NCBI RefSeq assembly: GCF_000829455.1
Contig: NZ_JXAK01000054.1
Span: 1 to 47,665 of the forward strand
Reading direction: 5' to 3'
Origin: Gordoniibacillus kamchatkensis
GTDB lineage: Bacteria > Bacillota > Bacilli > Paenibacillales > NBRC-103111
DNA length: 47,665 bases
Shown: positions 1 through 8,388 of the stretch, in pieces
Position numbering within the stretch: the stretch's first letter is position 1
How the letters are laid out: every line of letters begins with the position of its first letter
Program-made: the position numbers and the translations under genes
Notes under the pieces: model-generated
The model's input: only the letters and a program-made list of their open reading frames with translations
The model's database searches: none
Told to the model about the DNA's origin: nothing

Positions 1-243
1 AAATACAGGGGAGAGGGGACGGGAATCCAGTCGTGGTAAGGGTTTGAGCGATGTGGAGAATGTGGATTGGGGCTATACGACTTTATTTTCGGTGCATATA
101 GTACAGGGTTTTGGAAGATTGGGGATTGGGAAAAACCTTATTCAGTTGTGGAATTGAATCGCGAATGTTTAGTACAGCCGCTTTTTTTGGCGTTTTGTTA
201 ATATCAAAATGTGGATGATGCCTTGATGGGGAGGGGTGAAAGC

Positions 244-1592
244 ATGGAGTATATGAACTATATCTCTGATGTGAGTGCAGACATTAAGGACTGTCTCAAT
301 GAAATGGGAACACAGCCTATTTTATTTGTTGGTTCAGGCTTGTCGCAAAGATTTTTTAATGGACCAAGTTGGATCGGCTTATTAGAGGAACTACAAAGGC
401 GATGCCCGTTGATTAAAAATGAAGTGGGATTTTATCTTCAAGATGGATTTAGATTAGAGGATATTGGGACAGAATATACAAATTCATATCGGGAGTGGGC
501 ATGGGCTAACAAGCAACAGTTTCCTTCTGAATTATTTGATTCAAGAGTGCCAAAATCATCGTATATCAAATATCAAATAAAAAAATTGTTTGAGGAAATT
601 ACACCTGGCAGTGTAGATGAAATCGAGAATGTTGAGTATCAAAAGGAGATTAGGCTACTTAGAAATATTCAGCCTCATGCCATTATTACGACCAATTATG
701 ATACTCTTCTCGAAAAGATATTTCCAGATTATCAACCAGTCATTGGTCAGCAGGTATTGAAACCTGACACGATGGCAATCGGTGAAATATTCAAAATTCA
801 TGGTTGTATTACAGATTACCGTGAGTTGGTCTTTAACAATGAAGATTATGAAGTGTTTATAAACAAGAAAAAATATCTTAGTGCGAAGTTGCTGACATTT
901 TTTGCGGAACACCCACTGCTATTCATTGGATACAGCGGGAATGACAAAAATATCCTCTCGATCTTATCTGATATTGATGAGATTATTCTAACGAAGGCGA
1001 ACTTATTCCCAACATTTATTTTTTAGCTTACAACAAAAACCTTACGGAGAATTCCAACCCGCCAAAGGAAAAGGTATTTGTCGTCAATGGTAAAGAAATT
1101 CGTGTTAAATACATTGAAAGTAACAGTTTTGATTGGATATTAGAAACCTTTTCAGCCAACAAAGCCGTTGAGAATGTGCATCCCAAGTTACTGAGGGCTT
1201 TATTAGCTCGGACATATAAGCTTGTGCGGAGTGACATTCCGAGAAGAAGTGTTGATGTAAACTTTGAAATGATAGAGAAGGTGTTACATGAGGATGAGGG
1301 TCTGCCTAACTTGTACGGAGTTGCATTGTTGGACAAACCGAGCCAAATTAACATTCAGTATCCGTTCACACTAACGCAAGTTGGAGAACAACTTGGCTAT
1401 CCGAGATGGCACGGGGCAGACAAACTGATTAATCAAATCAAATTGGAGAAAGGTATTAATATCAAAGCTTCAGACAATAAGTATCACGTAACCATAAAGA
1501 CTAACAAGTCCGAAATGAATAAATATTCGCACGAAGCTGTTAAGCTCTTGGCTAAGGTAAAAGACGGACATGATTATCATGTTGATATTTAA
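244..1592 (+). pseudogene. SIR2-family NAD-binding protein, frameshifted
   Basis: The first reading frame (ATG at 244 behind GGAGGGGTG) encodes a SIR2-like domain: the nucleotide-binding motif VGSGLS near residue 35, the NAD-site signature TTNYDTLLE near residue 155, a KIHG motif carrying the expected catalytic histidine, and FIGYSGND near residue 235. At about 985-1000 the frame breaks. The first frame stops at 1026, while another frame continues the family sequence (ELIPNIYFLAYNK) and runs to 1592. Reading through gives about 450 residues with a C-terminal domain of unknown type. Stand-alone SIR2 proteins of this size often act in anti-phage defence by depleting NAD+; that role is inferred from the family. 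The single-base break makes it inactive unless it is a sequencing error. It has no obvious operon partner. Confidence 0.75.
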
Positions 1593-1703
1593 TTCAATTG
1601 GCACTTGACATTTACCAACAATTTGCGACAGACAAACGGCAGTCTTGTTTTTTACTTCGCCGTATTGTTACAATTATCACTAATTGAGGAGGTTGATACA
1701 GCT

Positions 1704-1958
1704 ATGAATTCGAGACGGATCGAACTTGAAATAAACGCATTGAAACAGTCAGTTGCCGACATACAGCTTCGTCTTGATATACTTGAGCGAAAACAATCGA
1801 TGGCAGATCAGCCGCATAAACCACGTAGAGGCATCAAACGAAAGCAAGCTTCAAACAATCCTTCGAAGCGATTTGAAACGAAAGTCAATATTGATAGCGG
1901 CTTTGCTGATCTCCGCGAGATGAACAAACGTGCACTTGATTTGCTCCGATATCAGTGA
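1704..1958 (+). CDS. Small basic coiled-coil protein, unknown function
   Basis: 84 residues. I chose the ATG at 1704 because GAGGAGG lies 9-16 bases upstream; a longer frame from 1605 has no ribosome binding site. The first 35 residues form a heptad-like helix (LEINALKQ, ADIQLRLDILERKQ), consistent with a short coiled coil. A lysine/arginine-rich linker (PRRGIKRKQ) and a second short helix follow. The protein has no membrane segment or cysteine. An intrinsic terminator follows directly, so it is probably monocistronic. I do not recognise a family; the basic linker would suit nucleic-acid binding. Confidence 0.6.
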   Translation: MNSRRIELEINALKQSVADIQLRLDILERKQSMADQPHKPRRGIKRKQASNNPSKRFETKVNIDSGFADLREMNKRALDLLRYQ

Positions 1959-1968
1959 AAATACTGAC

Positions 1969-2008
1969 AAAAAGCCAGCTCGGTATCATCCCCCGACCTG
2001 GCGTTTTT
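1969..2008 (+). terminator. Intrinsic terminator after the coiled-coil gene
   Basis: The arms AAAAAGCCAGCTCGG and CCGACCTGGCGTTTTT form a stem of about 14 pairs with one bulge, ending in T5, 10 bases after the stop codon. The A-rich left flank makes it bidirectional. Confidence 0.75.
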
Positions 2009-2027
2009 GCTTCCCGCAAGCGGGAAG

Positions 2028-2060
2028 AGGCTCCTACGCCTTGTGCGTGGAGCCTTTTTT
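2028..2060 (+). terminator. Second intrinsic terminator
   Basis: The arms AGGCTCCTACGC and GCGTGGAGCC, with loop CTTGT, are followed by T6. A short hairpin (TTCCCGC/GCGGGAA, 2011-2025) comes just before it. The tandem terminators insulate the hairpin array that follows. Confidence 0.75.
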
Positions 2061-2123
2061 GTTGGCAAAATTCAGGAGCAGTTATATTACCGCCTTGGTC
2101 TATCTACGATATCAATAGCGAGA

Positions 2124-2458
2124 AGAGGGGCTTCGTTTCAATGGGTGGGTTCTAACTTCGCCTCTTTCCTACGGAAAATCGGCTCAGTAAGAACCACCAT
2201 GCTCCGTTGTGCTCGCCTATCGGCGACCGTTCGGCCTTCGGCACTCACTGCAAAACGGAGCCATTGAAACTCGCCCCTCTGGGGAAACCATGTTGCCCCA
2301 TCTGCCGATGGGTCAAGCGTTTCTGCCGAAACGCAAAAGCATTGTTGACCATCTGCCGATGGTCAAGCGTCTCTGACGAGCCGCAAATGCATGTTGCCGC
2401 ATCACGCGGCAAACGTCTCTGCGAGACGTAAAATGCTCATTCGCCCATCTACGATGGT
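2124..2458. other. Multi-branched structure followed by an array of tandem hairpins
   Basis: The first part is a three-way fold. The closing stem pairs 2124-2144 with 2261-2280 (about 18 pairs). It encloses a stem of 2145-2153 with 2190-2197 and a stem of 2201-2208 with 2254-2261. The second part is a row of short hairpins with almost no gaps: 2274-2284, 2293-2316, 2317-2334 (GCGTTTC TGCC GAAACGC), 2345-2366 (TTGACCATC TGCC GATGGTCAA), 2367-2384, 2394-2412 (TTGCCGC ATCAC GCGGCAA), 2413-2429 (ACGTCTC TGC GAGACGT) and 2446-2458. Two sequence types alternate, and the loops are mostly TGCC or TGC. Overlapping open frames exist on both strands but look like by-products of the symmetry. It lies directly upstream of the winged-helix gene at 2520. 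A replication or transfer origin, or a structured RNA, are the options I consider. Confidence 0.7.
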
Positions 2459-2519
2459 CGCACAAACCAATCTACTGCCGCCGCGAACAATCATTCAGCA
2501 AAAGGAGGTGTTGTCACAT

Positions 2520-3122
2520 ATGGCACGACGAAAGAAACCGTACATCGCACAATTTTTCAACAGAGATCGCTTAGCCTTTTCTGCCTTAGCCCGAGCCGGA
2601 CACGTAAGTCATAAGCATCTGCAAGCGTGTGGTTTGGCGGATAGGCGGATTAAAAATCTGATAAGTGATGGCTATATCGAAAAAGTTGTATATAAGCGGG
2701 GCAATCACATTAAAGAGTGCTATAAATTGACGAAAATCGGAAGAAAAACGGCTTCTTGTATTTTCGGTTTAAGTCAAGCGTACCACGCTCAAAGTCCTGC
2801 CCATGACTTAGCAATTGCAGAAAAATACTTTAGCTTACCAGTGGAATTGCGAGAATACTGGAAAACAGAAAGTCAAATTCGAGATCAATTTCTTGAGCAA
2901 TTGAACGATCTTCGAGATCAAGGCAAGGAAGCAGAAGCCAAGTTATATGAAGATATGCTTAACAAAGGCTTGATTTCGATGCCAGATGCCGTTTATGTCA
3001 ACAAAGAAGGATCGACGATAGCCTTTGAAGTCATTACAAATTCGTATGGCGAGGCGGAACTACAAGCCAAAGAAGCACTTGTTCAAATTATGAATTACAA
3101 GTACGACACCACCCGAATCTAA
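2520..3122 (+). CDS. Winged-helix protein, replication-relaxation type (tentative)
   Basis: 200 residues. The ATG at 2520 sits behind AAAGGAGG at 8 bases spacing; an upstream in-frame extension runs through the hairpin array and is unlikely. Residues 10-75 read as a winged helix (RDRLAFSALARAGHVS, then a recognition helix ADRRIKNLISDGYIEKV and a wing ending KLTKIGRK). The rest is alpha/beta with MPDAVYVNKEG and IAFEVITNSYGEAEL, a pattern of replication-relaxation or mobilisation proteins that pair an N-terminal winged helix with a nuclease-fold-like region. It is 16 bases from the next gene, so the two are probably co-transcribed. The family name is a guess from layout; the DNA-binding domain is better supported. 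Confidence 0.6.
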   Translation: MARRKKPYIAQFFNRDRLAFSALARAGHVSHKHLQACGLADRRIKNLISDGYIEKVVYKRGNHIKECYKLTKIGRKTASCIFGLSQAYHAQSPAHDLAIAEKYFSLPVELREYWKTESQIRDQFLEQLNDLRDQGKEAEAKLYEDMLNKGLISMPDAVYVNKEGSTIAFEVITNSYGEAELQAKEALVQIMNYKYDTTRI

Positions 3123-3138
3123 AGGAGGCGATACAATT

Positions 3139-4299
3139 ATGAGCATTTCAAATGCAAACAAGCAATCGGTTTGTGAGAAGTACCGATCTTATCTCGAAAT
3201 CATTTATCATTTCGGCAATAAGGTTATGCTGATGAAGCAACTGTATCAATATGCCGAGTTAATGGGTTTAGCAAAAAACTTTTCGACGTTTTACAGCGGA
3301 ATCATCGAACTTGTTCACAACGAGGTTCTAAAAAAAGAAACTTTCACCGCTTTCGGCAAAAAGACTCAATTGCAAATGCTAACGTTGCGGAAATATGGCA
3401 TCCGCTTCATCGAAGGAAAACAGGATAGCTACAGTGTCGCTTCGGTTCCGCGATCAAACGGAAACGAACGCATTCTGGTTAGCATCTTTAAAAACTGCTA
3501 TATTCTCAAAAAGCTTGTCCCTCGAATCCAAAAAGAAGGCAAAAAAGTTACGTTTGATACGATTAAAAACATGTTGGAGCGTGACTACAGCACAATCCTT
3601 CTCAACAAAAATCAAGCAATCTTCTTCATGACTAAATTAAGGAACGATACTACGCTTCAACATTTACTCAACGTTTCAAATGTCGATTATGACATGAGAA
3701 GAATACAGGAGATCAAACAAAAACTTGCCGAAGGGCTAAGAAAGGGTTCGGAATCAACAGAAGGTAAGGGGAAGGGCAGACTATATTCCTCTTCCACTTC
3801 GCCGATTGATGATCTTAAAAACGAAACAGTCATACAAGCTGAAAGAGGTTTGACGAAGGCAGAGAAGCTTGATAATTATACGGTCGAGACGATGCTTGCT
3901 TTCAATGCACATGTCGCACAAATCAAGTTCATTCAAAATAGAGCCAACGTGACCGTGTTAATTTTTGATATCCACAACAAGACCAATATTTATCGAATGG
4001 TGACTCATATCGCATGTATGTACCTTATGTTTCGTCGCTATTTCAAGGAGGATCTTTTCTTGAGGGTTGGCATCGTCTCAATCGATGAATTCGCTTCAAA
4101 AAATCTGAAAGCCCAGGCTGAATCTACATTCATTGATTTCATTTCCAAGGAACGAAAAGGAACGCGGCTTTCGGCGATTCTAAGCGATTGGGGAGTCGAT
4201 GCTCTTATGCAAGAACGGATAGAAGTACAATTTACCGACTACAACATCACTAACGACTTTATGGACGGGATTAAGCATGCGAATCTAATGAGGCGTTAG
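3139..4299 (+). CDS. Unknown protein with N-terminal winged-helix-like region
   Basis: 386 residues with AAAGGAGG 9 bases upstream of the ATG. Residues 15-85 resemble a winged helix (VMLMKQLYQYAELMGL ... LTLRKYGIRFIEG), similar in layout to the preceding gene. The middle is lysine-rich and helical, with a polar Ser/Gly-rich linker near residues 200-225. The C-terminal third has alternating strands and helices (VTVLIFDIHNK, LFLRVGIVSIDEF). There is no signal peptide or membrane segment. Co-transcription with the gene at 2520 suggests a joint role with the hairpin DNA upstream, for example in replication or transfer. No family recognised. Confidence 0.6.
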   Translation: MSISNANKQSVCEKYRSYLEIIYHFGNKVMLMKQLYQYAELMGLAKNFSTFYSGIIELVHNEVLKKETFTAFGKKTQLQMLTLRKYGIRFIEGKQDSYSVASVPRSNGNERILVSIFKNCYILKKLVPRIQKEGKKVTFDTIKNMLERDYSTILLNKNQAIFFMTKLRNDTTLQHLLNVSNVDYDMRRIQEIKQKLAEGLRKGSESTEGKGKGRLYSSSTSPIDDLKNETVIQAERGLTKAEKLDNYTVETMLAFNAHVAQIKFIQNRANVTVLIFDIHNKTNIYRMVTHIACMYLMFRRYFKEDLFLRVGIVSIDEFASKNLKAQAESTFIDFISKERKGTRLSAILSDWGVDALMQERIEVQFTDYNITNDFMDGIKHANLMRR

Positions 4300-4344
4300 T
4301 TGTTAACGACGGATGGCAATCACTCGATTATATTCGAAAGTGGA

Positions 4345-5067
4345 TTACCATCCATTACATAATTCCATTCGAGTCATAATATGAAATCCGCTAAAATATT
4401 CTGCGGTTTCAGTTAAAGCAGTAGTAATCTCCTTGAGAATATTCTCGTCCCTCATATAGATGTTTTGAATGTCACCGTTTCGATTTTTAGTAGCGAGAAT
4501 TACTTTGCCCTCTACGTTGTTCGTCACACGCCTTAAATCTTTATCCTTGATCCTTTTCATCGTATATTTAGCTTTGTCTTTGGATTGATCGCGGGAGATA
4601 GGATAGCGAAAATAGTCGCTTTTGTCGTCAAGTTCATAAATTGATTTCATGTAACCCCGAATTCTTCCCGTTATCAGCCAGCTTGCATTAGGTGCTTGCA
4701 TTTTCAACCGATCTTCGTTCTCCTTTATCAACTTGCAGAGGTACTCGAAAAGAAGTTTCAATGAATGACAGTTCTCAATATAGAGAGGGGTTCCTTTATC
4801 GTTAACCATGAATTGATGATTCCCGCTGGCAGTCACATTCATATACGGAATACTCACTTCTTCGTGTATATGCATTATTAGTGATTTTAAAAATAATTCA
4901 ATAGAATGACGATATAAATACAGAACGGGCATTTCCCCTTGTACAAGCATACCCTCTTTGAAGTCGGAATTGCTTAAATGATCTGCCGCTTTTTTAAAGG
5001 ATTCGGCGGTAACGCCAAACCCTTTGTCGGCATGAGTATCGATACTGGACAACATATATATAAACAC
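4345..5067 (-). CDS. HEPN-like domain protein
   Basis: 240 residues on the minus strand. It starts at GTG 5067, with AAGGGAGG 8 bases upstream. Residues 45-65 (VLYLYRHSIELFLKSLI) and 105-120 (HSLKLLFEYLCKLI) match the two-helix HEPN pattern, in which a helix ending in LKxLI is followed later by HxLxxL. The strict RxxxxH ribonuclease motif is not evident, so it may be a nucleotide-binding or inactive HEPN member. HEPN proteins are common in toxin-antitoxin and defence loci. It is convergent with the gene at 3139 and divergent from the gene at 5154, so it may act together with the latter. Family assignment is by helix pattern only. Confidence 0.55.
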   Translation of the reverse strand: MFIYMLSSIDTHADKGFGVTAESFKKAADHLSNSDFKEGMLVQGEMPVLYLYRHSIELFLKSLIMHIHEEVSIPYMNVTASGNHQFMVNDKGTPLYIENCHSLKLLFEYLCKLIKENEDRLKMQAPNASWLITGRIRGYMKSIYELDDKSDYFRYPISRDQSKDKAKYTMKRIKDKDLRRVTNNVEGKVILATKNRNGDIQNIYMRDENILKEITTALTETAEYFSGFHIMTRMELCNGW

Positions 5068-5153
5068 GATCTATTCCTCCCTTTAAACAGATTTTAAGCT
5101 ACTTTTCACACTTATGGAAATGGTTTTTCTACAGCAGTCGAAAGGGGATCGCA

Positions 5154-6212
5154 ATGATTAATTTAGAATTAATACTTCCCTGTCTCAAAGGGAATGAAGA
5201 TCATATCTTTTATAAAGGCGATACGAGTCTTTTGAAAAACATGTGCAAAAAATGCGAATACTTCACTTCACTGAGAGTTTTCATGAATAAGCACTATAAA
5301 GATTTTCGCTTGGAAAGATGCTGTGAAGTTGAGATAAAAAATAGAGGCAAACAGCCAGAAGCTATATTCGTAAACAAGTCCAATCCAAATGAAAAAATTG
5401 TTATAGAAGCTAAGTCACAGCATCGAATGTTCGCCACAGATATTAAAAAGGATGAGAAAGAGACAAGTAGGAGAAAAAGATTTGAGAAGAAAATTATCAA
5501 TGATATTGCGAAAAATACATTTGCAAAAGCCAATGAATTATTAGAGAAGCTCAATATTGTATTGCCAACCGATCTTGAAAGCATTTTCTTACGTGGCTAT
5601 GTTCTAAGCATCTCAAGAATTCCAGAAAATGTAGAGTTTTTGGGAAAAAGATTTGGAGTTCGCCGTTCGGTAGTTGAAGAAATATTATCGTACAAAGGTG
5701 AAAGAGAAAAAAGATTGGTTGATGCTATTGTAGAAAAAAACGTTCAATGCCTCGTTAAAAATATCATTGATTGCGGATTGAACGGAGCAGACAGATTCAG
5801 TTTTTATCATGAGTATACAATCGATAAGTTATCCTTTATGCTTCAGAAAGCTGATATAGATAGCGACTTTTATGTTCAGTACATTGAGTATCCATCTGGC
5901 GTAAGGGATTATTTCATTCCTAAAAAGGAAGCCATAGAAGTTAGAATGAATGAGCATTTTGAAGATTGCAAATTAAAATTTTCCGATTATACGACGAGTG
6001 AATATAAACGAATATTGTTAATCGAGAACGAGAACCACTACTGGAAAAGCAATATGTTAGAAATACTTCAGAAGATTCAGGTTCCAGAACATATTGATGA
6101 ACTGTGGTCGTCTTTTTACATCATTGAAGAGGTATGGAATGAAAGAAAAGAAGAGTATGAGGACAAACCCGTTGGCATAGAATATATCAAAATATACCCT
6201 GCATCGAACTGA
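5154..6212 (+). CDS. Unknown protein, possible PD-(D/E)XK-like nuclease
   Basis: 352 residues, ATG at 5154 behind AAAGGGG. Residues 60-90 contain IKNRGKQPEAIFV followed by KIVIEAKSQ. A strand ending in E-x-K after an acidic residue about 15-20 positions earlier is the classic restriction-endonuclease-like core. The remainder is helical and charged, with a C-terminal strand/helix region (RILLIENENHYWKS). It is divergently transcribed from the HEPN-like gene, with about 85 bases between them, a defence-island style layout. The nuclease fold is inferred from one motif only, so the function is uncertain. Confidence 0.5.
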   Translation: MINLELILPCLKGNEDHIFYKGDTSLLKNMCKKCEYFTSLRVFMNKHYKDFRLERCCEVEIKNRGKQPEAIFVNKSNPNEKIVIEAKSQHRMFATDIKKDEKETSRRKRFEKKIINDIAKNTFAKANELLEKLNIVLPTDLESIFLRGYVLSISRIPENVEFLGKRFGVRRSVVEEILSYKGEREKRLVDAIVEKNVQCLVKNIIDCGLNGADRFSFYHEYTIDKLSFMLQKADIDSDFYVQYIEYPSGVRDYFIPKKEAIEVRMNEHFEDCKLKFSDYTTSEYKRILLIENENHYWKSNMLEILQKIQVPEHIDELWSSFYIIEEVWNERKEEYEDKPVGIEYIKIYPASN

Positions 6213-6289
6213 CTTTGCAGAAAATGAACGAAATGATTGGCATGTATTCCGATGCGAATTATTACGAGCACATCTAATCCAACCAAACG

Positions 6290-6322
6290 GAGGGCAATGC
6301 TCAATAAAGGATTGCCCTCTAA
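6290..6322. terminator. Hairpin between convergent genes
   Basis: GAGGGCAAT and ATTGCCCTC form a 9-bp stem with a 12-base loop between the stop of the gene ending at 6212 and the stop of the minus-strand gene at 6319. The U tract is weak on both strands, so termination is plausible but not strong. Confidence 0.45.
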
Positions 6323-7278
6323 TAAACCTTCACTTGGAATTCTATTTCATTCCTGCCTGTTTCAACAGCCTGTTTGACCAGTTCTGTAAATCGCAAGCGA
6401 TCAATCTCCGTCATTAATCCCCTTTCGCAATTTACGCAATAATGAAAAGGAACTCCTGTCACCGTTACGAGCTTGTCCCTCACTCTACCAAGCTTAGATA
6501 GGTATCTCAATTCTCGCTTGTTACCGCAAGCACATTTTTCGAATCCTTGATCCCTATCACTCACGTTTCTCCGTTCAGTTTGCGGTTGCCCAATGAAATC
6601 ACCAAAGAACTTCGCAAACAAATTCCCATCATTATTCTCCGTTTTTTCGCTCACTCTCACCGCAGGAGCCAGTTCTTTTTCCCGCAGGCTCAAGACAGCT
6701 CTCGCGGCTTCGTTAAATGCCAAGCCCCGTTGCCTCATAGCCTTTACAACACGCTCCGAATACTCAGCCACCGAGATGAAACGCTCCTTGTAGAATAAAC
6801 TGTAAAGCAGATACAGGCAAAGCCCGATCCCGACGATAGCTCCGGTCAAACTGGAAAGGTTGCTTTGCAAATCAGCCAAGTAATAGTGCCAGCGTTCTTT
6901 CGTTGCGTCTCCCGATACCCATCCGAGGCTGATACCGTAATACAAGCCGAGCATAATGGTTCGAATAAAGGATCCAATCAGCAGAAATGACCAAAACATG
7001 CCGCTGGCATTCGAATAGCGTTGACGGTAAAATGCTTGCACTACGCCTCTTTTTATGAACTGGCGAATCGTAAGGTGATAAACGACAAAACACATAACGA
7101 TTGCCGCGTCCATCGTCGCCAAAAACGGAAAATACTCCTGGTAAAATACCAAGAAGAGATAAAACGGAATGTGCAATTGAAACAGCCACCGCCACATTCC
7201 CTTCCACATGACATCCATTTCGGGATGTGGCAAGGTTTCATTTCGCCCAATGCGTTTTTCAATGGTATCTTTAAGCAT
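6319..7278 (-). CDS. Membrane protein with C-terminal YgiT-type zinc finger
   Basis: 319 residues. Hydrophobic segments near residues 33-50, 55-72, 93-115 and 143-165 indicate four membrane spans in the N-terminal half. The C-terminal 75 residues form a YgiT/MqsA-type zinc finger: CACGNKRE, about 30 residues later FHYCVNCERG, then MTEIDRLRFTELVKQA. That zinc-finger module is usually the N-terminal part of a small soluble antitoxin-like protein, and here it hangs from a membrane anchor. Its cytoplasmic side is likely. The start at 7278 is behind GCGAGGGG. Role unknown; a membrane-tethered regulator or metal sensor is possible. A second YgiT-type protein lies at 10056. Confidence 0.6.
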   Translation of the reverse strand: MLKDTIEKRIGRNETLPHPEMDVMWKGMWRWLFQLHIPFYLFLVFYQEYFPFLATMDAAIVMCFVVYHLTIRQFIKRGVVQAFYRQRYSNASGMFWSFLLIGSFIRTIMLGLYYGISLGWVSGDATKERWHYYLADLQSNLSSLTGAIVGIGLCLYLLYSLFYKERFISVAEYSERVVKAMRQRGLAFNEAARAVLSLREKELAPAVRVSEKTENNDGNLFAKFFGDFIGQPQTERRNVSDRDQGFEKCACGNKRELRYLSKLGRVRDKLVTVTGVPFHYCVNCERGLMTEIDRLRFTELVKQAVETGRNEIEFQVKVY

Positions 7279-7562
7279 GTCGTTTCCCCTCGCTTCCTTT
7301 TGGAAATCATTTTAATGCACATTTAAAAATTAGGAAACTTCATTGCAGTTTGTTATATAACAGAATTGGAAAAAATCAGGGGAGGGTAGAGGGAAACCCT
7401 TATGCCCTAAACCTCAATCCTCAAACGACCTGATTTTGCCCGACTTTTCGCAGTTTTTTAGAAAAAGTTTGAGCGAAATTGCTTCAAAATGCTTAAAATG
7501 CCAGGGGGCGTAGAAGGAGTAGGATACTTATTTCCTTTTCAAGTGCATGCCAGGCTCTATAG

Positions 7563-8123
7563 AATGTGAAATATTTTACTTTCAACTTTCGGAGAACATA
7601 AACCTATAAATTAGCGACAAAACTTTTCGAAAAGCAGTGTGGACTTGCCAAGTCGTCTGTCGATAAGCGAATTTCTTTGTTGCCGCATCTTCCGGCTGAA
7701 TGACAATGACAGCTAATGCTCACTCTCGCCTTCGCGTAAAAAATTTAGTGTGTTGCCGCTTCTTTTGGCAACAAGAGAAAAGCCTTATTCTGCTGGCGTA
7801 TTCGGATAACAACTTGCGGAAAACATAAGAAGAATCTTCTAATTGTAAATTAATGGTTGCATATATTAATAGACTTAAATTATCGCTCAAAATCCTAAAA
7901 GCGACATGCATTTTTGCCAATTCGCTCGGTGCGTGCCTCCGCACGCCTGTCGAAAACAGGCTTTCAAAGTCGCCTTCGCTTTGGCTTTTGGGCAAATACT
8001 CATCGCAACTGGCATTTGCTTATTCGCTTAGTCTTTAGGCAAATACCAGGCGATTCGCAATTTCGCCTGGCAATCAGAATTCGAATTTAGTGCGTTAAAC
8101 CAAGAAAGCAAGTCGGTATTAAA
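7563..8123 (-). repeat. Left copy of a 0.56-kb structured non-coding repeat
   Basis: Read on the minus strand, this segment matches 34695-35270 read on the plus strand over its whole length. I estimate roughly three quarters of positions are shared, with small indels. Landmarks shared by both copies, in order, include TTTCTTGGTTTAACGCACTAAA, a run around CAAAGCGAAGGCGA, the hairpin GGCGTGC/GCACGC, TTCTTCTTATGTTTTCCG, GCAAGTCCACA, TTTTCGAAAA and GAAAGTTGAAAGT. No open frame is conserved between the copies. The loop bases of the GGCGTGC hairpin differ while its arms are kept, which points to selection on structure. It directly follows the remnant of a rep-like gene, just as the right copy follows the intact gene. 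Confidence 0.8.
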
Positions 8124-8345
8124 TTATCGAAGCATCGAACCTTCGCTTTAGAATGAAATATCGTCATCATCATTTTCGGTTGGCATATCTTGCTCGGTCT
8201 GCATGTCATGGCGATTGAAGCTGTTTACGCAAAAGTTATCGTATATGTACACAAAGCTTTAGCCTCCCTAAATCCTTGCCCTTTTTCCCGATCTTGTTTT
8301 CAAGGTAACAGCATCCAAATATTGGTTGACAACAGCCGTTTTCGG
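8124..8345 (-). pseudogene. Remnant of the 3' end of a rep-like gene
   Basis: On the minus strand the last codons before TAA at about 8149 encode DMQTEQ and an acidic tail ending ISF. The intact gene at 33564 ends with DMQIDK, an acidic tail and IPF. Upstream, short DNA blocks align in the same order (GGAAAAAG, GAGGCTAAAGC against GAAGCAAAAGC, TTGCGTAA against TTACGTAA), but the frame is broken by stops. The same terminator-like hairpin (AGCGAAG...) then leads into the repeat. This is the decayed tail of a second copy of the gene. It overlaps no other convincing coding sequence. Confidence 0.55.
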
Positions 8346-8388
8346 CGATATCATATGCTCACGAAAGGTGGATGAGCAGGGGGCTTGT

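Noticed and set aside
1-210. Possible gene or Tn7 end at the window start
   Set aside because: G-rich DNA with one terminator-like run (CCGCTTTTTTTGGC); no TGT terminus, no 20-bp repeats and no coherent coding frame.
1930-2431. Stacked overlapping reading frames in the hairpin segment
   Set aside because: They overlap each other in several frames, lack ribosome binding sites, and their sequences are explained by the inverted repeats.
2293-2458. CRISPR array
   Set aside because: The units are hairpins of varying sequence without constant repeats or unique spacers; no cas genes anywhere in the window.
4309-4355. Terminator between the genes ending at 4299 and 4345
   Set aside because: GGATGG/CCATCC arms exist but there is no T tail and the right arm lies in the minus-strand coding sequence.
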